Source: DAOUJI01 sp965237875 (GTDB lineage Bacteria > Chloroflexota > Dehalococcoidia > Lucifugimonadales > JAGWBF01). Taken from it: 64,000 nt of DNA. Below the pieces are notes generated by a model. The model did not search any database, was not told the origin of the DNA, and was given only the letters and a program-made list of their open reading frames with translations. Positions 32,655 through 42,082 of this stretch are shown here, piece after piece. The DNA lies in assembly GCA_965237875.1 (NCBI GenBank), contig CBDEGP010000002.1:1116001-1180000 (forward strand). Reading direction: 5' to 3'. Numbering within the stretch: position 1 is the first letter of the stretch; each line of letters opens with the position of its first letter. Made by a program: the position numbers and the translations under genes.

Positions 32655-33296
32655 CTTGAACGTGCCGTCCTCCGCAACAGCGGTAGCCCAGGGAACGTTG
32701 GCCGCTCCGGGGATGTGGCCGCCCCTCTGAGAACCCTCCTGGGGCAAGTTCTCAGGCGCCAGAAGCTCTCCGCTGAACTCAGCCGGAGAGCGCACGTCCA
32801 CCAACGCGATGTTTCCGCCTTGGACGGCGCTCAACACCTGCTCTCTGTAGGCGCGAATCGACTCGTCCGGGGCGCCGGCCGAGTAGCTCTTGGCCGCGTG
32901 GCTGGGAACGTCGGTGGTAACGGGCCGGTTCTCGGCCACCCACTTGGCCCGCCCCCCGTTCATGAGCCGGACGTCATTGTGGCCGTAATACTTCATCTGC
33001 CAGAAAGCCCATGAGGCAAACCAGTTGTTGTTGTCACCGTAGAGAATCACGGTGGTGTCGTTGCCGATGCCCGACTGGCCCACAAGCTCTTCCATCTCAC
33101 TCTGGCCGATAATGTCCCGGCTGAGGTTCTCCTGAAGCTGGCTCTTCCAGTTCCAGGCGACCGCCCCGGCTATGTGTCCCTGCTCGTAGGCCATGGTGTC
33201 CACGTCGACCTCGACCAACCGGACGTTGTCGTCGCTTCCGTGGTCGGCCACCCACTGGGTGTCCACCAGGGACTCAGGATGCGCGTAGTCAGCCAT
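32454..33296 (-). CDS. Thiosulfate sulfurtransferase (two-domain rhodanese)
   Basis: The 280-residue protein has two rhodanese domains. The first (about 10-130) lacks an active-site Cys. The second has GGHIPGAANVPWA and the catalytic loop AYCRIGERSSHTWF, where the Cys carries the persulfide. CRIGERS is the loop type of CysA/SseA-like thiosulfate sulfurtransferases. The ATG at 33296 is preferred since GGAGGT lies 7 bases before it. It is the first host gene next to the element, and its 3' end overlaps the run-on recombinase frame on the other strand. Confidence 0.9.
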   Translation of the reverse strand: MADYAHPESLVDTQWVADHGSDDNVRLVEVDVDTMAYEQGHIAGAVAWNWKSQLQENLSRDIIGQSEMEELVGQSGIGNDTTVILYGDNNNWFASWAFWQMKYYGHNDVRLMNGGRAKWVAENRPVTTDVPSHAAKSYSAGAPDESIRAYREQVLSAVQGGNIALVDVRSPAEFSGELLAPENLPQEGSQRGGHIPGAANVPWATAVAEDGTFKSADELAAIYGGKGVDGGKETIAYCRIGERSSHTWFVLSRLLGYENVRNYDGSWTEYGSIVRAPIER

Positions 33297-33504
33297 AGCC
33301 ACACCTCCGGATGTGTATTGCAGCGTCGTTGAAACTTGCGTCTAAGTAACCGATTCGATATTAAGACGCCAGGTTATCACTGTCAAATAGGCGAATTGAC
33401 TCGACGCCTAGCCCCCATTACAATGCGAATCGCCGAGCGGAGGCAGCGACTCCAGTCCAGCGCCGCCGCCGAATTCACCTCCACACTCTTTACGAGGAGC
33501 AACC

Positions 33505-34290
33505 ATGCCCTACCAGACGATTATCGTTGAAAACTCCGAAGGGGTGGCTACCATCACGCTCAACAGGCCCGACGTGCTCAACGCCATGAACCACGTTCTG
33601 GTGGGAGAGCTTGATCAGGCCATGAGCGAAGCCGAGGCCGACGACTCCATAGCCGCCATTATTCTCACCGGAGCCGGAGAGAGGGCCTTCTCGGCGGGCG
33701 CCGACATCCACGAGCAACGGGAAGACGCCAAGAGGCGAGAGACGGGCGAGCTAACGGACGACGAAGAGCGCCATCGGAGAGCCGTGAGGTCCCAGTCCAG
33801 CTGGCACGTCGGCTCTTCCACGAAACCCACGATCGGCGCTCTCAACGGCCTGTCCTACGGCGGCGGCAGCGTCCTGGCGTCGTCCCTGGACATCCGGGTT
33901 GGATGCGAGCATTCCAGGTTTCGATTTCTAGCCGCCGCATACGGCCGCCTCAACTGCACCTGGACCCTTCCGCAGCAGGTGGGCTGGCCCATCGCCAAGG
34001 AGCTTCTCTTCACGGGGAGAGTGGTGGAACCCGACGAGGCCCACCGAATCGGGCTGCTGAACCACCTCGTTCCGGCCGACCAGGTGATGGAGAAAGCCCG
34101 CGAGATAGGGACCGCCATCGCCAACAACAACCAAAACTCGGTGCGGGGCTTGAAGAAGCTCCTCCTGGAAGACGTAGGCTCGGGGTTCCAGGAGATGTGG
34201 GAACGGGAGCGAAACTTCCTACGGGACGATTTTGTGGCGCCCCACGTCGAGGACTCCTTCAAGGAGTTCATACAGCGCAGGGGCCGGTAA
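33505..34290 (+). CDS. Enoyl-CoA hydratase/isomerase family protein
   Basis: A 261-residue crotonase. NRPDVLNAMNHVLVGELDQA is the N-terminal signature, GAGERAFSAGADIHEQ forms the CoA-binding and first oxyanion-hole segment, and GLSYGGGSVLASSLDIRVG the second. The usual catalytic Glu positions are not clearly kept, so hydration, isomerisation or another crotonase reaction cannot be chosen. It probably takes part in fatty or aromatic acyl-CoA breakdown with the CoA-transferases nearby. It is divergent from the rhodanese gene across about 200 bases with no other feature seen. Confidence 0.87.
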   Translation: MPYQTIIVENSEGVATITLNRPDVLNAMNHVLVGELDQAMSEAEADDSIAAIILTGAGERAFSAGADIHEQREDAKRRETGELTDDEERHRRAVRSQSSWHVGSSTKPTIGALNGLSYGGGSVLASSLDIRVGCEHSRFRFLAAAYGRLNCTWTLPQQVGWPIAKELLFTGRVVEPDEAHRIGLLNHLVPADQVMEKAREIGTAIANNNQNSVRGLKKLLLEDVGSGFQEMWERERNFLRDDFVAPHVEDSFKEFIQRRGR

Positions 34291-34334
34291 TAGGGGAATC
34301 GGGTCGTCTACTGGTCAGAAGCTCTGGCCACTCC

Positions 34335-34356
34335 GTTCGCGGTGAGCCTGTCGAAC
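34335..34356. repeat. REP-like repeat with GTTCG...CGAAC ends
   Basis: GTTCGCGGTGAGCCTGTCGAAC is an imperfect palindrome in the gap after the crotonase gene. Sequences of this type are familiar as dispersed repeats that, when translated, give peptides such as GEPVE in many genomes. Only one copy is in this window. Confidence 0.6.
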
Positions 34357-34407
34357 CGCCCTTGAAATTGCGCCTGTTCTAAGCCAGCCGAAATCGAGAC
34401 TCCAGCG

Positions 34408-34764
34408 TTATAGCTGACCCTTCAGCTTCGTCATCAGCTGGTTCACCTGGTGAAGGTGCAGGGTAATCGTTGGGCGGTCCAACCAACCCTCGTAGAAGTT
34501 GATGTGCAAGCTTGCGGCGCTGCCAAATTGCAGCCTGAGGTCATCATCCTCGGTTTCGTCCGCCAGTATTGAAACGGCGTCATGCAGGTCATGGTGGCTC
34601 TTGTGGTCCCACCGACGCTTCTCAGCTACAGCCTTGACCAGTTGAGACGCTGCGCCCCAACCCTTTTCCGACGCTTGCCGCAGGTCGCCCTTCTCTAGCT
34701 CTTCCTCGGCCTGCCGCCAGTATTCCGCCGCTTGCTCAGAGTAAGTCTTTCTTGCCGTTGTCAT
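34408..34764 (-). CDS. PaREP1/HEPN-like protein (118 aa)
   Basis: All-helical: AAEYWRQAEEELEKGDLRQA, then SEKGWGAASQLVKAVAEKRR, a His-rich SHHDLHDAV, and AASLHINFYEGWLDRPTI. The W-x-A-A-x-Q-x-V-K-A-x-A pattern and the downstream (R/N)FYE motif are those of PaREP1-type HEPN proteins, which often act with nucleotidyltransferase partners or as RNases. No partner gene is adjacent. Start at 34764 is used; an ATG at 34803 would add 13 residues. Confidence 0.65.
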   Translation of the reverse strand: MTTARKTYSEQAAEYWRQAEEELEKGDLRQASEKGWGAASQLVKAVAEKRRWDHKSHHDLHDAVSILADETEDDDLRLQFGSAASLHINFYEGWLDRPTITLHLHQVNQLMTKLKGQL

Positions 34765-34860
34765 GTACAGAGCCTTCTGCTGCTCATTGTATACATGGTA
34801 CACCCCTGCTTTCCATAGTCAAGGGAAGGAGAATCGTAAGGGTCCTCAGGTTCCCCGCGC

Positions 34861-36066
34861 CTACTGCACGATTTCTTTGTCCAGCATCTCCCGGATTTGG
34901 GAGTCGCTGTAGCCCATCCCTGAGAGAATTTCTTTTGTATGCTGGCCCACGGTGGGGCCCAGATGCCTGAATGCCGCTGGAGTGTCCGACAGATGCAGCG
35001 ACGGCGCCGGCTGGATCACCTTTTCTCCGTCGGGTCCTTCCACCTCGAGGACCATTCCCCTTTCGACCAGATGGGGGTCTTGCATGGCCTCGTCGATGGA
35101 GTAGACCTTCCCCACGCATATGTCCTTGTCCTTTAGCTCCTCGAACCATTCGTCCATAGTCTTGGTCTTGAAGGTGTCCGTGAGCAGTTGGAACACCTCC
35201 TGGCGTTTCTCGCCCTCGGTATGCTGGTGGGGAATCAGGTCGGGACGTTCCAGGTAATTGCAGAGGTTCTCCCAGAACCAGGGTTCGAGCGCAGCTATGG
35301 AGATGTACCGGCCGTCCTTCGTCCCGTATACGTTGTAATGAGGGTAGCCGCCGTTGAGCCTGTTGCTCCCCCGTCTGGGGACCTCTCCATAGGTCTGGTG
35401 CCGGGCGACTATAGCGGCCATCAGGTAAAAAGCGCCCTCGGCCATTCCTATGTCGATGTATTGGCCGCGCCCCGTCTTCTCACGGGCGATGATGGCCGCC
35501 AGGATGGCGACGGCGCTGCAGAGACTTCCTCCCGCGTAGTCGGCGATGTAGTTCATGGGAATGGCCGGCTTGTCGTTGGGATCGTATCCGACGAAGTCCA
35601 GCGCCCCCGCGAGGGAGATGTAGTTGATGTCGTGGCCTGCCATTAGCTTATAGGGGCCGTCCTGACCATACCCTGACAGGGACAGATATACGATTCGCGG
35701 GTTTATCTCGTTGATGGTCTCGTATCCTACGCCTAGGCGGTCCACCACGCCGGGGCGAAAACCCTCGATGACCACGTCTGCGTCCTTGGCAAGGCTGTAG
35801 AAGATGTCCTGAGCCTCTTTGTGCTTCAGGTTCAAGGCGATGCTCCGCTTGTTGCGGTGCATGGCGCTGTACTGCAGGTCCCGGGCCACTTGGCCCCAGG
35901 TCGCGGCTCCAGTGGAGCTGCGCTCGAACTCGGTTCGGGCACTGTCCATGGGCCGTTCAACCTTCAGGACGTCGGCGCCCAAGTCCCCCAGCACCATCGT
36001 ACAGAACTCGCCCGGCGTGTTCCGGGTCAGGTCCAGGATCTTGATTCCATCGAGGGCGAACATCAT
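34861..36066 (-). CDS. CaiB/BaiF family CoA-transferase
   Basis: A 401-residue class III CoA-transferase. IKILDLTRNTPGEFCTMVLG and DLGADVLKVERP form the N-terminal Rossmann signature, KRSIALNLKHKEAQDIFYSL follows, and the catalytic Asp is in GHDINYISLAGAL. IDIGMAEGAFYL and the C-terminal EVFQLLTDTFKTKTMDEWF complete the family pattern. Substrate unknown. The alpha/beta hydrolase gene ends 13 bases upstream, so the two probably form an operon. GGAG lies 4 and 7 bases before the two tandem ATGs. Confidence 0.92.
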   Translation of the reverse strand: MMFALDGIKILDLTRNTPGEFCTMVLGDLGADVLKVERPMDSARTEFERSSTGAATWGQVARDLQYSAMHRNKRSIALNLKHKEAQDIFYSLAKDADVVIEGFRPGVVDRLGVGYETINEINPRIVYLSLSGYGQDGPYKLMAGHDINYISLAGALDFVGYDPNDKPAIPMNYIADYAGGSLCSAVAILAAIIAREKTGRGQYIDIGMAEGAFYLMAAIVARHQTYGEVPRRGSNRLNGGYPHYNVYGTKDGRYISIAALEPWFWENLCNYLERPDLIPHQHTEGEKRQEVFQLLTDTFKTKTMDEWFEELKDKDICVGKVYSIDEAMQDPHLVERGMVLEVEGPDGEKVIQPAPSLHLSDTPAAFRHLGPTVGQHTKEILSGMGYSDSQIREMLDKEIVQ

Positions 36067-36078
36067 CCGTCTCCTGAG

Positions 36079-36882
36079 TTAGCTGAGACTTCCCATAAAC
36101 TTGCGCCAGACGTCGACACACTTGTCGGGGTCCGTATGCTGCACAAAGCCCGACGTCCCTTTTATGACCTCCAGCCGCGCCCCCGGAATCAGGCTGACGA
36201 TCCCGTCGGCTCGCTGGGGTTCGCGGTTGTACTCCCCCTCGGAGATGATGACCAAGGTCGGCGTCGTGATCTCAGGCAGTATGGCGGTCAGGTCTACGCT
36301 GGACAGGTAGGTCAGGGTTTCCACCACCACGTGCTGGGCCGTAGGGATCATCTGCTGAGCGTACCACTCCCGGTATCCGCCGTCGTTGTCCCCCGGCGGC
36401 GCCCTGCGGTCCATCTCCTGCCGCACCCAAGGCTCAACTCCCTGGGCCGCCACCAGGTCCCTGTTTTCCACGTAGGACGACGCCCCCACGAACTTATAGG
36501 GTGAGCTGCACACGGTCAGGCTTTTCAGGCGGTCGGGGTGCATGTGGGCGAACTTCATGGATATGGTGCCGCCAACCGTTTCCCCCACCAGGTGAACCCT
36601 GTCCAGGCCCATTGCGTCCAGGAAGTTTCTTATGTCATCGGCGAAACCATCGAGGGACCAGTCGTAGCCGGGGGCAGGGACCGACGACTTCCCGTAACCC
36701 CTGGCGTCTATGCGCAGCGTTCTGTACTGGCGGGACAACTCCGGGACCCACCTATACCATAGGCGGTGGTTCTTGGCCTGGCCGTGGTGCATCACCACGG
36801 CGTCGGCGTTTCGCCAGGGGTCCGTAAAGTCGTTGTCCTCGTAGAACATTTCAAGGGAACCAGGCAAGCTCACGGTGGGCAT
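36079..36882 (-). CDS. Alpha/beta-hydrolase with an unusual nucleophile motif (267 aa)
   Basis: The fold is indicated by VVMHHGQAKNHRLWYRWVPE, RIDARGYGKSSVP, LVGETVGGTISM and PTLVIISEGEYNREPQ, with the His segment near GTSGFVQHTDP. The nucleophile elbow reads G-E-T-V-G, so a Thr stands where hydrolases have Ser, Cys or Asp. Activity may be altered or lost. The ATG at 36882 has a GGGGGTGGAG region upstream. It is first in the operon with the CoA-transferase and could act on the same acyl compound. Confidence 0.82.
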   Translation of the reverse strand: MPTVSLPGSLEMFYEDNDFTDPWRNADAVVMHHGQAKNHRLWYRWVPELSRQYRTLRIDARGYGKSSVPAPGYDWSLDGFADDIRNFLDAMGLDRVHLVGETVGGTISMKFAHMHPDRLKSLTVCSSPYKFVGASSYVENRDLVAAQGVEPWVRQEMDRRAPPGDNDGGYREWYAQQMIPTAQHVVVETLTYLSSVDLTAILPEITTPTLVIISEGEYNREPQRADGIVSLIPGARLEVIKGTSGFVQHTDPDKCVDVWRKFMGSLS

Positions 36883-36915
36883 ACTCCACCCCCATACGGT
36901 CGAAAATCCACGAGA

Positions 36916-36921
36916 ATTATA
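36916..36921 (-). promoter_or_regulatory. Extended -10 promoter for the hydrolase-CoA-transferase operon
   Basis: On the minus strand the sequence TGCTATAAT is a perfect extended -10 element, 33 bases before the chosen hydrolase start. No good -35 box is seen at normal spacing, which extended -10 promoters do not require. Confidence 0.45.
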
Positions 36922-37029
36922 GCATGGCCCGACCACCGGCTTCCCGGCGCCGACGCGCCGGCGGGTCTCATAGATTACCGACATCGGCTCCTACGCAAGC
37001 CTGGCCTCCTTAGGGTAAAATAGCCCCCA

Positions 37030-39963
37030 ATGCCCCGCCAAGCCGAATCAAGCGCCAACAATGCCATCGGCGGCCTTCTCCAGACCATGTTGTCCGTCAG
37101 CGAAGTGCTGTCCGAGAACAACCAGGTCATCGCGGACCGTCCCGGTCTCCGCCCCGACATACTAATTGCGGCCCCCGACCGTTCGCCGGTGGTCATAGAG
37201 GCGGAGTACATGCCTGCCCACACAGTGGAGGCGGAAGCCCAGTCCCGCCTCGGCCTCAACGTAACCGTTCATTCCCGCCCCATTGAGGCTGCCGTTGCCC
37301 TACGCTACCCGGAGGAGGTTGGCGACGCCGGAAACCTCCAAGCCGCCCTCAACGACGCCCACCTGTCCTACTGTATATTCACGGTGGAGAAGTACAGCCG
37401 GACCCCGACCCCTGAAATCCAAAGTGTTGCCCGGTTTCCCGAATCAGGGTGGCTTGAAGGCACGGTCGTCGACCTGGCCGACATCATCCGCCTGGTGTCC
37501 ATGCCTCAACTGGCTGTAGACAAGGCGGCGGATGCTTTGGAGAGAGGCATCGAGCGGGCCGCGGAGGCGCTGGACGAGTTGGACAAGTCTCGGCCCGGGG
37601 TCACCACCGCCATCGCCCGACTGCTGGGCATGGTCAACGTGCCGCAGACTCGGCGCATGGCCGGCGCCATCATCGCCAACGCTCTGGTGTTCCACGAGCG
37701 CATCGCCGGGATGCACGACGGAGTAAAACCGCCTAGGTTAGTGTGCGGGCCCGACGTAGCCAATCCCCAGGACGAAACACTGGCAGCATGGACCGAAATC
37801 CTGGATTTCAACTACTGGCCCATTTTCGCCATTGGCAAGGACATCCTCCAACAGCTTCCGTCCGCCAACGCCGCCAACATCCTCAGGACATTGCAATACA
37901 CGGTCGGTGAAGTAAACGCCGCCGGCATCAACAGCGCCCACGACCTCACAGGGCGCATCTTCCAGCGCCTCATTGCCGACCGCAAGTACCTGGCCACGTT
38001 CTACACCCTCCCCGCCTCGGCTTCGCTGCTGGCCCGGCTGGCGGTGGCGAAAATGGACGACGTGGACTGGAGCGACGCCGAGGCCATCGGCCGGCTGCGG
38101 ATCGCCGACTTCGCCTGCGGCACCGGCGCCCTGCTTGCCGCAGTCTATGAGCAAATCGCCGCTCTCCACGAGGGCGCCGGAGGCGATCCGGCCAAACTGC
38201 ACCGGGTGATGATGGAAGAGGCTCTCTACGGCTGTGACGTAATGCCGTCGGCAATCCACATCACAGGCTCAACTCTCTCTGGAGTCCAGCCCGGCGTCCA
38301 ATTCGGGCGGTCCCGGCTCTACACTCTTCCATTCGGCCGACAGCGGGACCGCAGCGTCGCCATTGGCTCTTTGGAACTGCTGCACTCCTCCGCGACAAGG
38401 GCCTTGTTCAACACCAGCGACCCGGCCTTACGCACCAGCAGCATTGGAGAGGAGACCGCCGCCTACGTAATCGCAGACGTCCCCGATAAGGGTTTTGACT
38501 TGGTGATAATGAACCCGCCGTTTACGCGCGCCACGAACCACGAGGGCGCCCATGCCGACATAACCAATCCTGCCTTTGCGGCCTTTGACGCCACACCAGC
38601 CGACCAGACGGCGATGGGAGAGCGGATTAACCGGCTGGGGAAAGACTCTTGTTACCACGGCAACGCCGGCGTCGCCTCCGCCTTTGCGGCGCTGGCGGAC
38701 CGCAAGCTAAAACCCGGCGGCGTATTCGCCTTGGTGCTGCCCTTGTCAGCCGCCTCCGGGTTATCCTGGCAAGGTCTCAGGGAAATGCTTGCAACGGGCT
38801 ACACTGACTTGACCGTTCTGAGCATGGCCGCAGCCAACAATGATGAATTATCGTTTTCAGCGGATACAGGCATGGCAGAGTGTCTGGTGGTTGCCCGCAA
38901 ACTCAAAGTGGGAGAGAAGGCGGATGCACGGCAGCGCTTCACGTCGCTCAGGCGCCGCCCGAGGGGATTAGCGCACTCCAGTTCACTGGTCCGAAAGATT
39001 GTCGACGCCGGTTACATTAGGCAGATTGAAGACGGGCCATACGGCGGCGCTTCCCTTATGGTTGGGGATGAGATGATAGGCGAAATGCTGACCTCTCCGC
39101 ATAGTTCGGCTGGTGAACCGTGGAGTGGAGTGCGCATTTCCGATTATTCCCTGGCGCAAACTGCCTTTGCCTTGGGACGGTCCAGCCTATGGCTTCCCGG
39201 CGCTCCAACAGCAGTCGAACTGAAAGTGACCCCACTAAACATCGTAGGTAAACTTGGATTTGTCCATCGTGACATCACCGGCCCGCCGCCCCGTGGTCCC
39301 TTTACGAAAGTTGCACCCAGACCGACGGCTACTTACCCTGCTTTGTGGAACCACGACGCCAGCCAGGAAACTCGGATGGTGTGTCTGCCGGACTCTCAAT
39401 TGCAGGTCAGGCCAGGAATGGAGGCCAAAGCCGCCGAAGTTTGGGCTACCGCCAGCCGGGGCCACCAAAATCTTGACTTTCGCTTCAATTCCCAACCGTT
39501 GGCAGTAGCGTTCACAGACCAAGCGAGCATCGGAGGTCGTGCGTGGCCAAACGTACGCTTCGAGATTCCGCAATTCGACTATGCTTTTAGTATATGGAGC
39601 AATAGTACGCTGGGGTCACTGTGTTTCTGGTGGCACTCGAATCGTCAAGTCGCCGGACGAGGCACCACGACCATTCGCTCTGCCGAAACCCTGACCGTGC
39701 TGGACTTCCGAGCCCTGAGCGAGGCGCAGTTGACCATCGCCCGGGAGGTATTCGAGGAGTTCAGGGACAAGGAGTTGAAGCCAGCCTACCTGGCCGACGC
39801 CGACCCCAACCGTGCGCTGCTCGACCGCCGCGTGGTCTGCGACCTGCTGGGATTCGACGAAGGCGTCTATGAGTCCGTCAGGCGGCTGGCCGCCAAGTGG
39901 TGCGCCGAACCGTCGGTCCACGGCGGCAAGGCCCGCCCCAGGGATGCCAGGTTCGTGATGTAA
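37030..39963 (+). CDS. Large N6-adenine DNA methyltransferase, possibly a type IIG-like restriction enzyme (977 aa)
   Basis: The methyltransferase core has motif I IADFACGTGALL (D360) and motif IV NPPF (495-498). A TFYTLPASASLLARLAV segment precedes it and a long target-recognition region follows (about 640-900). Near the start, GLRPDILIAAPDRSPVVIEAEY resembles a PD-(D/E)XK nuclease core (D43, E57, E59), but the Lys is replaced by Glu. If that domain cuts DNA this is a single-chain restriction-modification protein; otherwise an orphan methylase. No restriction or specificity gene is adjacent. The ribosome-binding site is weak. Confidence 0.8.
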   Translation: MPRQAESSANNAIGGLLQTMLSVSEVLSENNQVIADRPGLRPDILIAAPDRSPVVIEAEYMPAHTVEAEAQSRLGLNVTVHSRPIEAAVALRYPEEVGDAGNLQAALNDAHLSYCIFTVEKYSRTPTPEIQSVARFPESGWLEGTVVDLADIIRLVSMPQLAVDKAADALERGIERAAEALDELDKSRPGVTTAIARLLGMVNVPQTRRMAGAIIANALVFHERIAGMHDGVKPPRLVCGPDVANPQDETLAAWTEILDFNYWPIFAIGKDILQQLPSANAANILRTLQYTVGEVNAAGINSAHDLTGRIFQRLIADRKYLATFYTLPASASLLARLAVAKMDDVDWSDAEAIGRLRIADFACGTGALLAAVYEQIAALHEGAGGDPAKLHRVMMEEALYGCDVMPSAIHITGSTLSGVQPGVQFGRSRLYTLPFGRQRDRSVAIGSLELLHSSATRALFNTSDPALRTSSIGEETAAYVIADVPDKGFDLVIMNPPFTRATNHEGAHADITNPAFAAFDATPADQTAMGERINRLGKDSCYHGNAGVASAFAALADRKLKPGGVFALVLPLSAASGLSWQGLREMLATGYTDLTVLSMAAANNDELSFSADTGMAECLVVARKLKVGEKADARQRFTSLRRRPRGLAHSSSLVRKIVDAGYIRQIEDGPYGGASLMVGDEMIGEMLTSPHSSAGEPWSGVRISDYSLAQTAFALGRSSLWLPGAPTAVELKVTPLNIVGKLGFVHRDITGPPPRGPFTKVAPRPTATYPALWNHDASQETRMVCLPDSQLQVRPGMEAKAAEVWATASRGHQNLDFRFNSQPLAVAFTDQASIGGRAWPNVRFEIPQFDYAFSIWSNSTLGSLCFWWHSNRQVAGRGTTTIRSAETLTVLDFRALSEAQLTIAREVFEEFRDKELKPAYLADADPNRALLDRRVVCDLLGFDEGVYESVRRLAAKWCAEPSVHGGKARPRDARFVM

Positions 39964-40143
39964 CGGTGATGCTGCGTCAGCATCGAAAGACTCCGGAACG
40001 CAGCCAATCCCGGTGACCAGGCTGACACGGGAGCCGGGACTAGCGGCCCAACGGCGCCATTTCCGTCGGCGAAGCCAAGTCTGTTATCATGGGTCTATCG
40101 TAAGCCGGACGGCCGCGGGACATCCCGGAACAGGGGCTGAGAG

Positions 40144-40968
40144 TTGCAGAAAGAGATCAAACTGTCGGTGGGAGTCGAGGACGGACCGCAAAGCCCGGAC
40201 AACAGGCCCGTCAAGCTCCGCACCCAAGCTCTCAAAGTTTGGTACGGCCAGGCCCTTGCCCTGCGGGACGTGGACCTCGCCGTACCATCCGAGCAGGTGA
40301 CGGCCATCATAGGGCCGTCAGGCTGCGGCAAAAGCACTCTTCTGCGTTGTTTCAACCGCATGAACGACCTGATCCCGGACGCACGGATTGAAGGGCGGGT
40401 GCTCTTCAACGACGTGGACGTTTACTCCCCAGACGTGGACTCGACAGAGATACGCTACCGCATCGGGATGGTCTTTCAGAAGCCCAATCCCTTCCCAAAA
40501 TCCATTTACGACAACGTAGCCTTCGGGCTGCGCATCAACGGCTACAAGGGTCACATTGGGGATATGGTTGAACGGACGCTGAAACAGGCCGCCCTCTGGG
40601 ACGAGGTGAAAGACAGGTTGAAGAAGAGCGCTCTGACCCTGTCGGGCGGCCAGCAGCAGAGGCTGTGCATCGCCAGGGCCCTTGCCGTGGAACCCGACGT
40701 GGTCCTGATGGACGAGCCCTGCTCGTCTTTGGACCCCATTGCCACTCTTGCCATCGAAGACTTGGTCCGCTCGCTTTCCTCGCAGTATACGATTATAATA
40801 GTCACCCACAACATGCAGCAGGCGGCCCGGGTGTCCGACCAAACGGCCTTTCTATCGGTGGGGCCCGACAGCGCTGGCTACCTAGTCGAGTACGGGAACA
40901 CTCGCCAACTCTTCACCAATCCCTCTGACGAGAGAACCGAAGCATACATTACAGGAAGATTCGGATGA
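40144..40968 (+). CDS. pstB: Phosphate ABC transporter ATP-binding protein PstB
   Basis: Nucleotide-binding subunit of the high-affinity phosphate importer. Walker A is GPSGCGKST, the Q-loop is FQKPNPFPKSIYDNVAFGL (the PstB-specific KPNPFPxSIYDN), the signature is LSGGQQQR, Walker B is VVLMDEPCSSLDP, and the H-loop is IVTHNMQQA. The first 30 residues are extra. The start is TTG. The pstS, pstC and pstA partners are not upstream here, so they must lie elsewhere. It overlaps phoU by 4 bases. Confidence 0.95.
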   Translation: MQKEIKLSVGVEDGPQSPDNRPVKLRTQALKVWYGQALALRDVDLAVPSEQVTAIIGPSGCGKSTLLRCFNRMNDLIPDARIEGRVLFNDVDVYSPDVDSTEIRYRIGMVFQKPNPFPKSIYDNVAFGLRINGYKGHIGDMVERTLKQAALWDEVKDRLKKSALTLSGGQQQRLCIARALAVEPDVVLMDEPCSSLDPIATLAIEDLVRSLSSQYTIIIVTHNMQQAARVSDQTAFLSVGPDSAGYLVEYGNTRQLFTNPSDERTEAYITGRFG

Positions 40969-41672
40969 CGGAAGAGCGAGTAGGAATCATCAGGGAAGGG
41001 CCCATGCGGGTCCGGTCTGGACTGGACCGGCAGCTCCGCTTCTTGCAGGACGAGGTGCTGACCCTTGGAAGCATGGTGGAGAAATCCATAGCCAGGGCCG
41101 TAGACGCCCTCGACCGCCGGGACCTCGAAGCATCTCAGCAGGTGATCATAGAAGATGACCTGGTCGACAGCAAACGCTTCGAGATTGAAGAGAAGTGCAT
41201 TGATCTCATAGCCACCCAACAGCCCATGGCCAGGGACCTGCGCATCCTGGTGTCCATGCTTCACATCGCGGTGGAACTTGAGCGCATGGGCGACTACGCC
41301 GAGGGAATCGCGAAGATCAACATCATGATGGGGGATGAGCCTCTTATCAAGCCCCTCATAGATGTTCCCTTGATGACTGAAAAGGCCACGCGAATGCTTC
41401 GACGCAGCCTCGAAGCTCTAGTGAACCGCGACACCGTAACGGCCCGCCAGGTATGCAACGACGACGATGAAGTGGACGAACTGTACCAGACGGTCTATCG
41501 GGACCTGCTGGACATCATGATCAAGGACCCTGACACCATCCAACGGGCCACTTACCTGTTGTGGGTGGCCCACGACCTAGAGCGAATCGCCGACAGGGCC
41601 ACCAACGTAGCCGAGCGGGTGGTCTATCTGGTGACGGGCAAGATGGAGGAGATCAACGTCTCCAAATATTAG
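40965..41672 (+). CDS. phoU: Phosphate signalling regulator PhoU
   Basis: The 235-residue protein consists of two PhoU three-helix bundles. FDxELxxLxxxVLxLGxMVE-type helices appear as RQLRFLQDEVLTLGSMVEKS, and the metal-binding helices read RDLRILVSMLHIAVELERMG (with ERMGDYAEGI) and LLWVAHDLERIADRATN. PhoU links phosphate import through PstB to the control of the Pho regulon and prevents excess uptake. Co-transcribed with pstB through an ATGA overlap. Confidence 0.95.
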   Translation: MTEERVGIIREGPMRVRSGLDRQLRFLQDEVLTLGSMVEKSIARAVDALDRRDLEASQQVIIEDDLVDSKRFEIEEKCIDLIATQQPMARDLRILVSMLHIAVELERMGDYAEGIAKINIMMGDEPLIKPLIDVPLMTEKATRMLRRSLEALVNRDTVTARQVCNDDDEVDELYQTVYRDLLDIMIKDPDTIQRATYLLWVAHDLERIADRATNVAERVVYLVTGKMEEINVSKY

Positions 41673-42010
41673 CCCCTCTTGTGGAACATGTGGAGCAGGT
41701 TGCGCTGATGGGCCCAGTTATGGGCCCTTTTCAGTAGAGGCTCCGGTATCTCCCGCCCCTGTAGCGTGACCCTGATGGTCTCATATTTTCCGCCCATTGG
41801 AGTGGGAGCGTCGGGCAGGTAGACGGCCTCGCAACCCCCGGCTTCCAGGGCCGCTTTCAGGGCGTCGTAGCCCTTTAGCTTAGCGTTAGGGCTGCGGAAC
41901 ATGCGGAACTCCACGGAACCCAGCATCTCATGGAAGTGGTCCACGGCCTCTTCAAGGCTGGTCCCACCGCCCTGACGCAATTCCCGCCTGGTGAATCGCG
42001 GGGCTTTCAT
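41669..42010 (-). CDS. Hypothetical protein (113 aa)
   Basis: A basic soluble protein with an N-terminal FTRRELRQGGGTSLEEAVDH and a C-terminal HNWAHQRNLLHMFHKRG rich in His. It overlaps the phoU stop by 4 bases on the opposite strand and precedes nothing obvious. Its frame is well supported by codon pattern and by the typical spacing to the VOC gene upstream on the same strand. No family recognised. Confidence 0.6.
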   Translation of the reverse strand: MKAPRFTRRELRQGGGTSLEEAVDHFHEMLGSVEFRMFRSPNAKLKGYDALKAALEAGGCEAVYLPDAPTPMGGKYETIRVTLQGREIPEPLLKRAHNWAHQRNLLHMFHKRG

Positions 42011-42082
42011 GGACTCATTCCATACGCAGCCATACCCGGCTTGCCCAAGCCGTTCACAACTATGGAGGCCCGAAGCAGGGGC

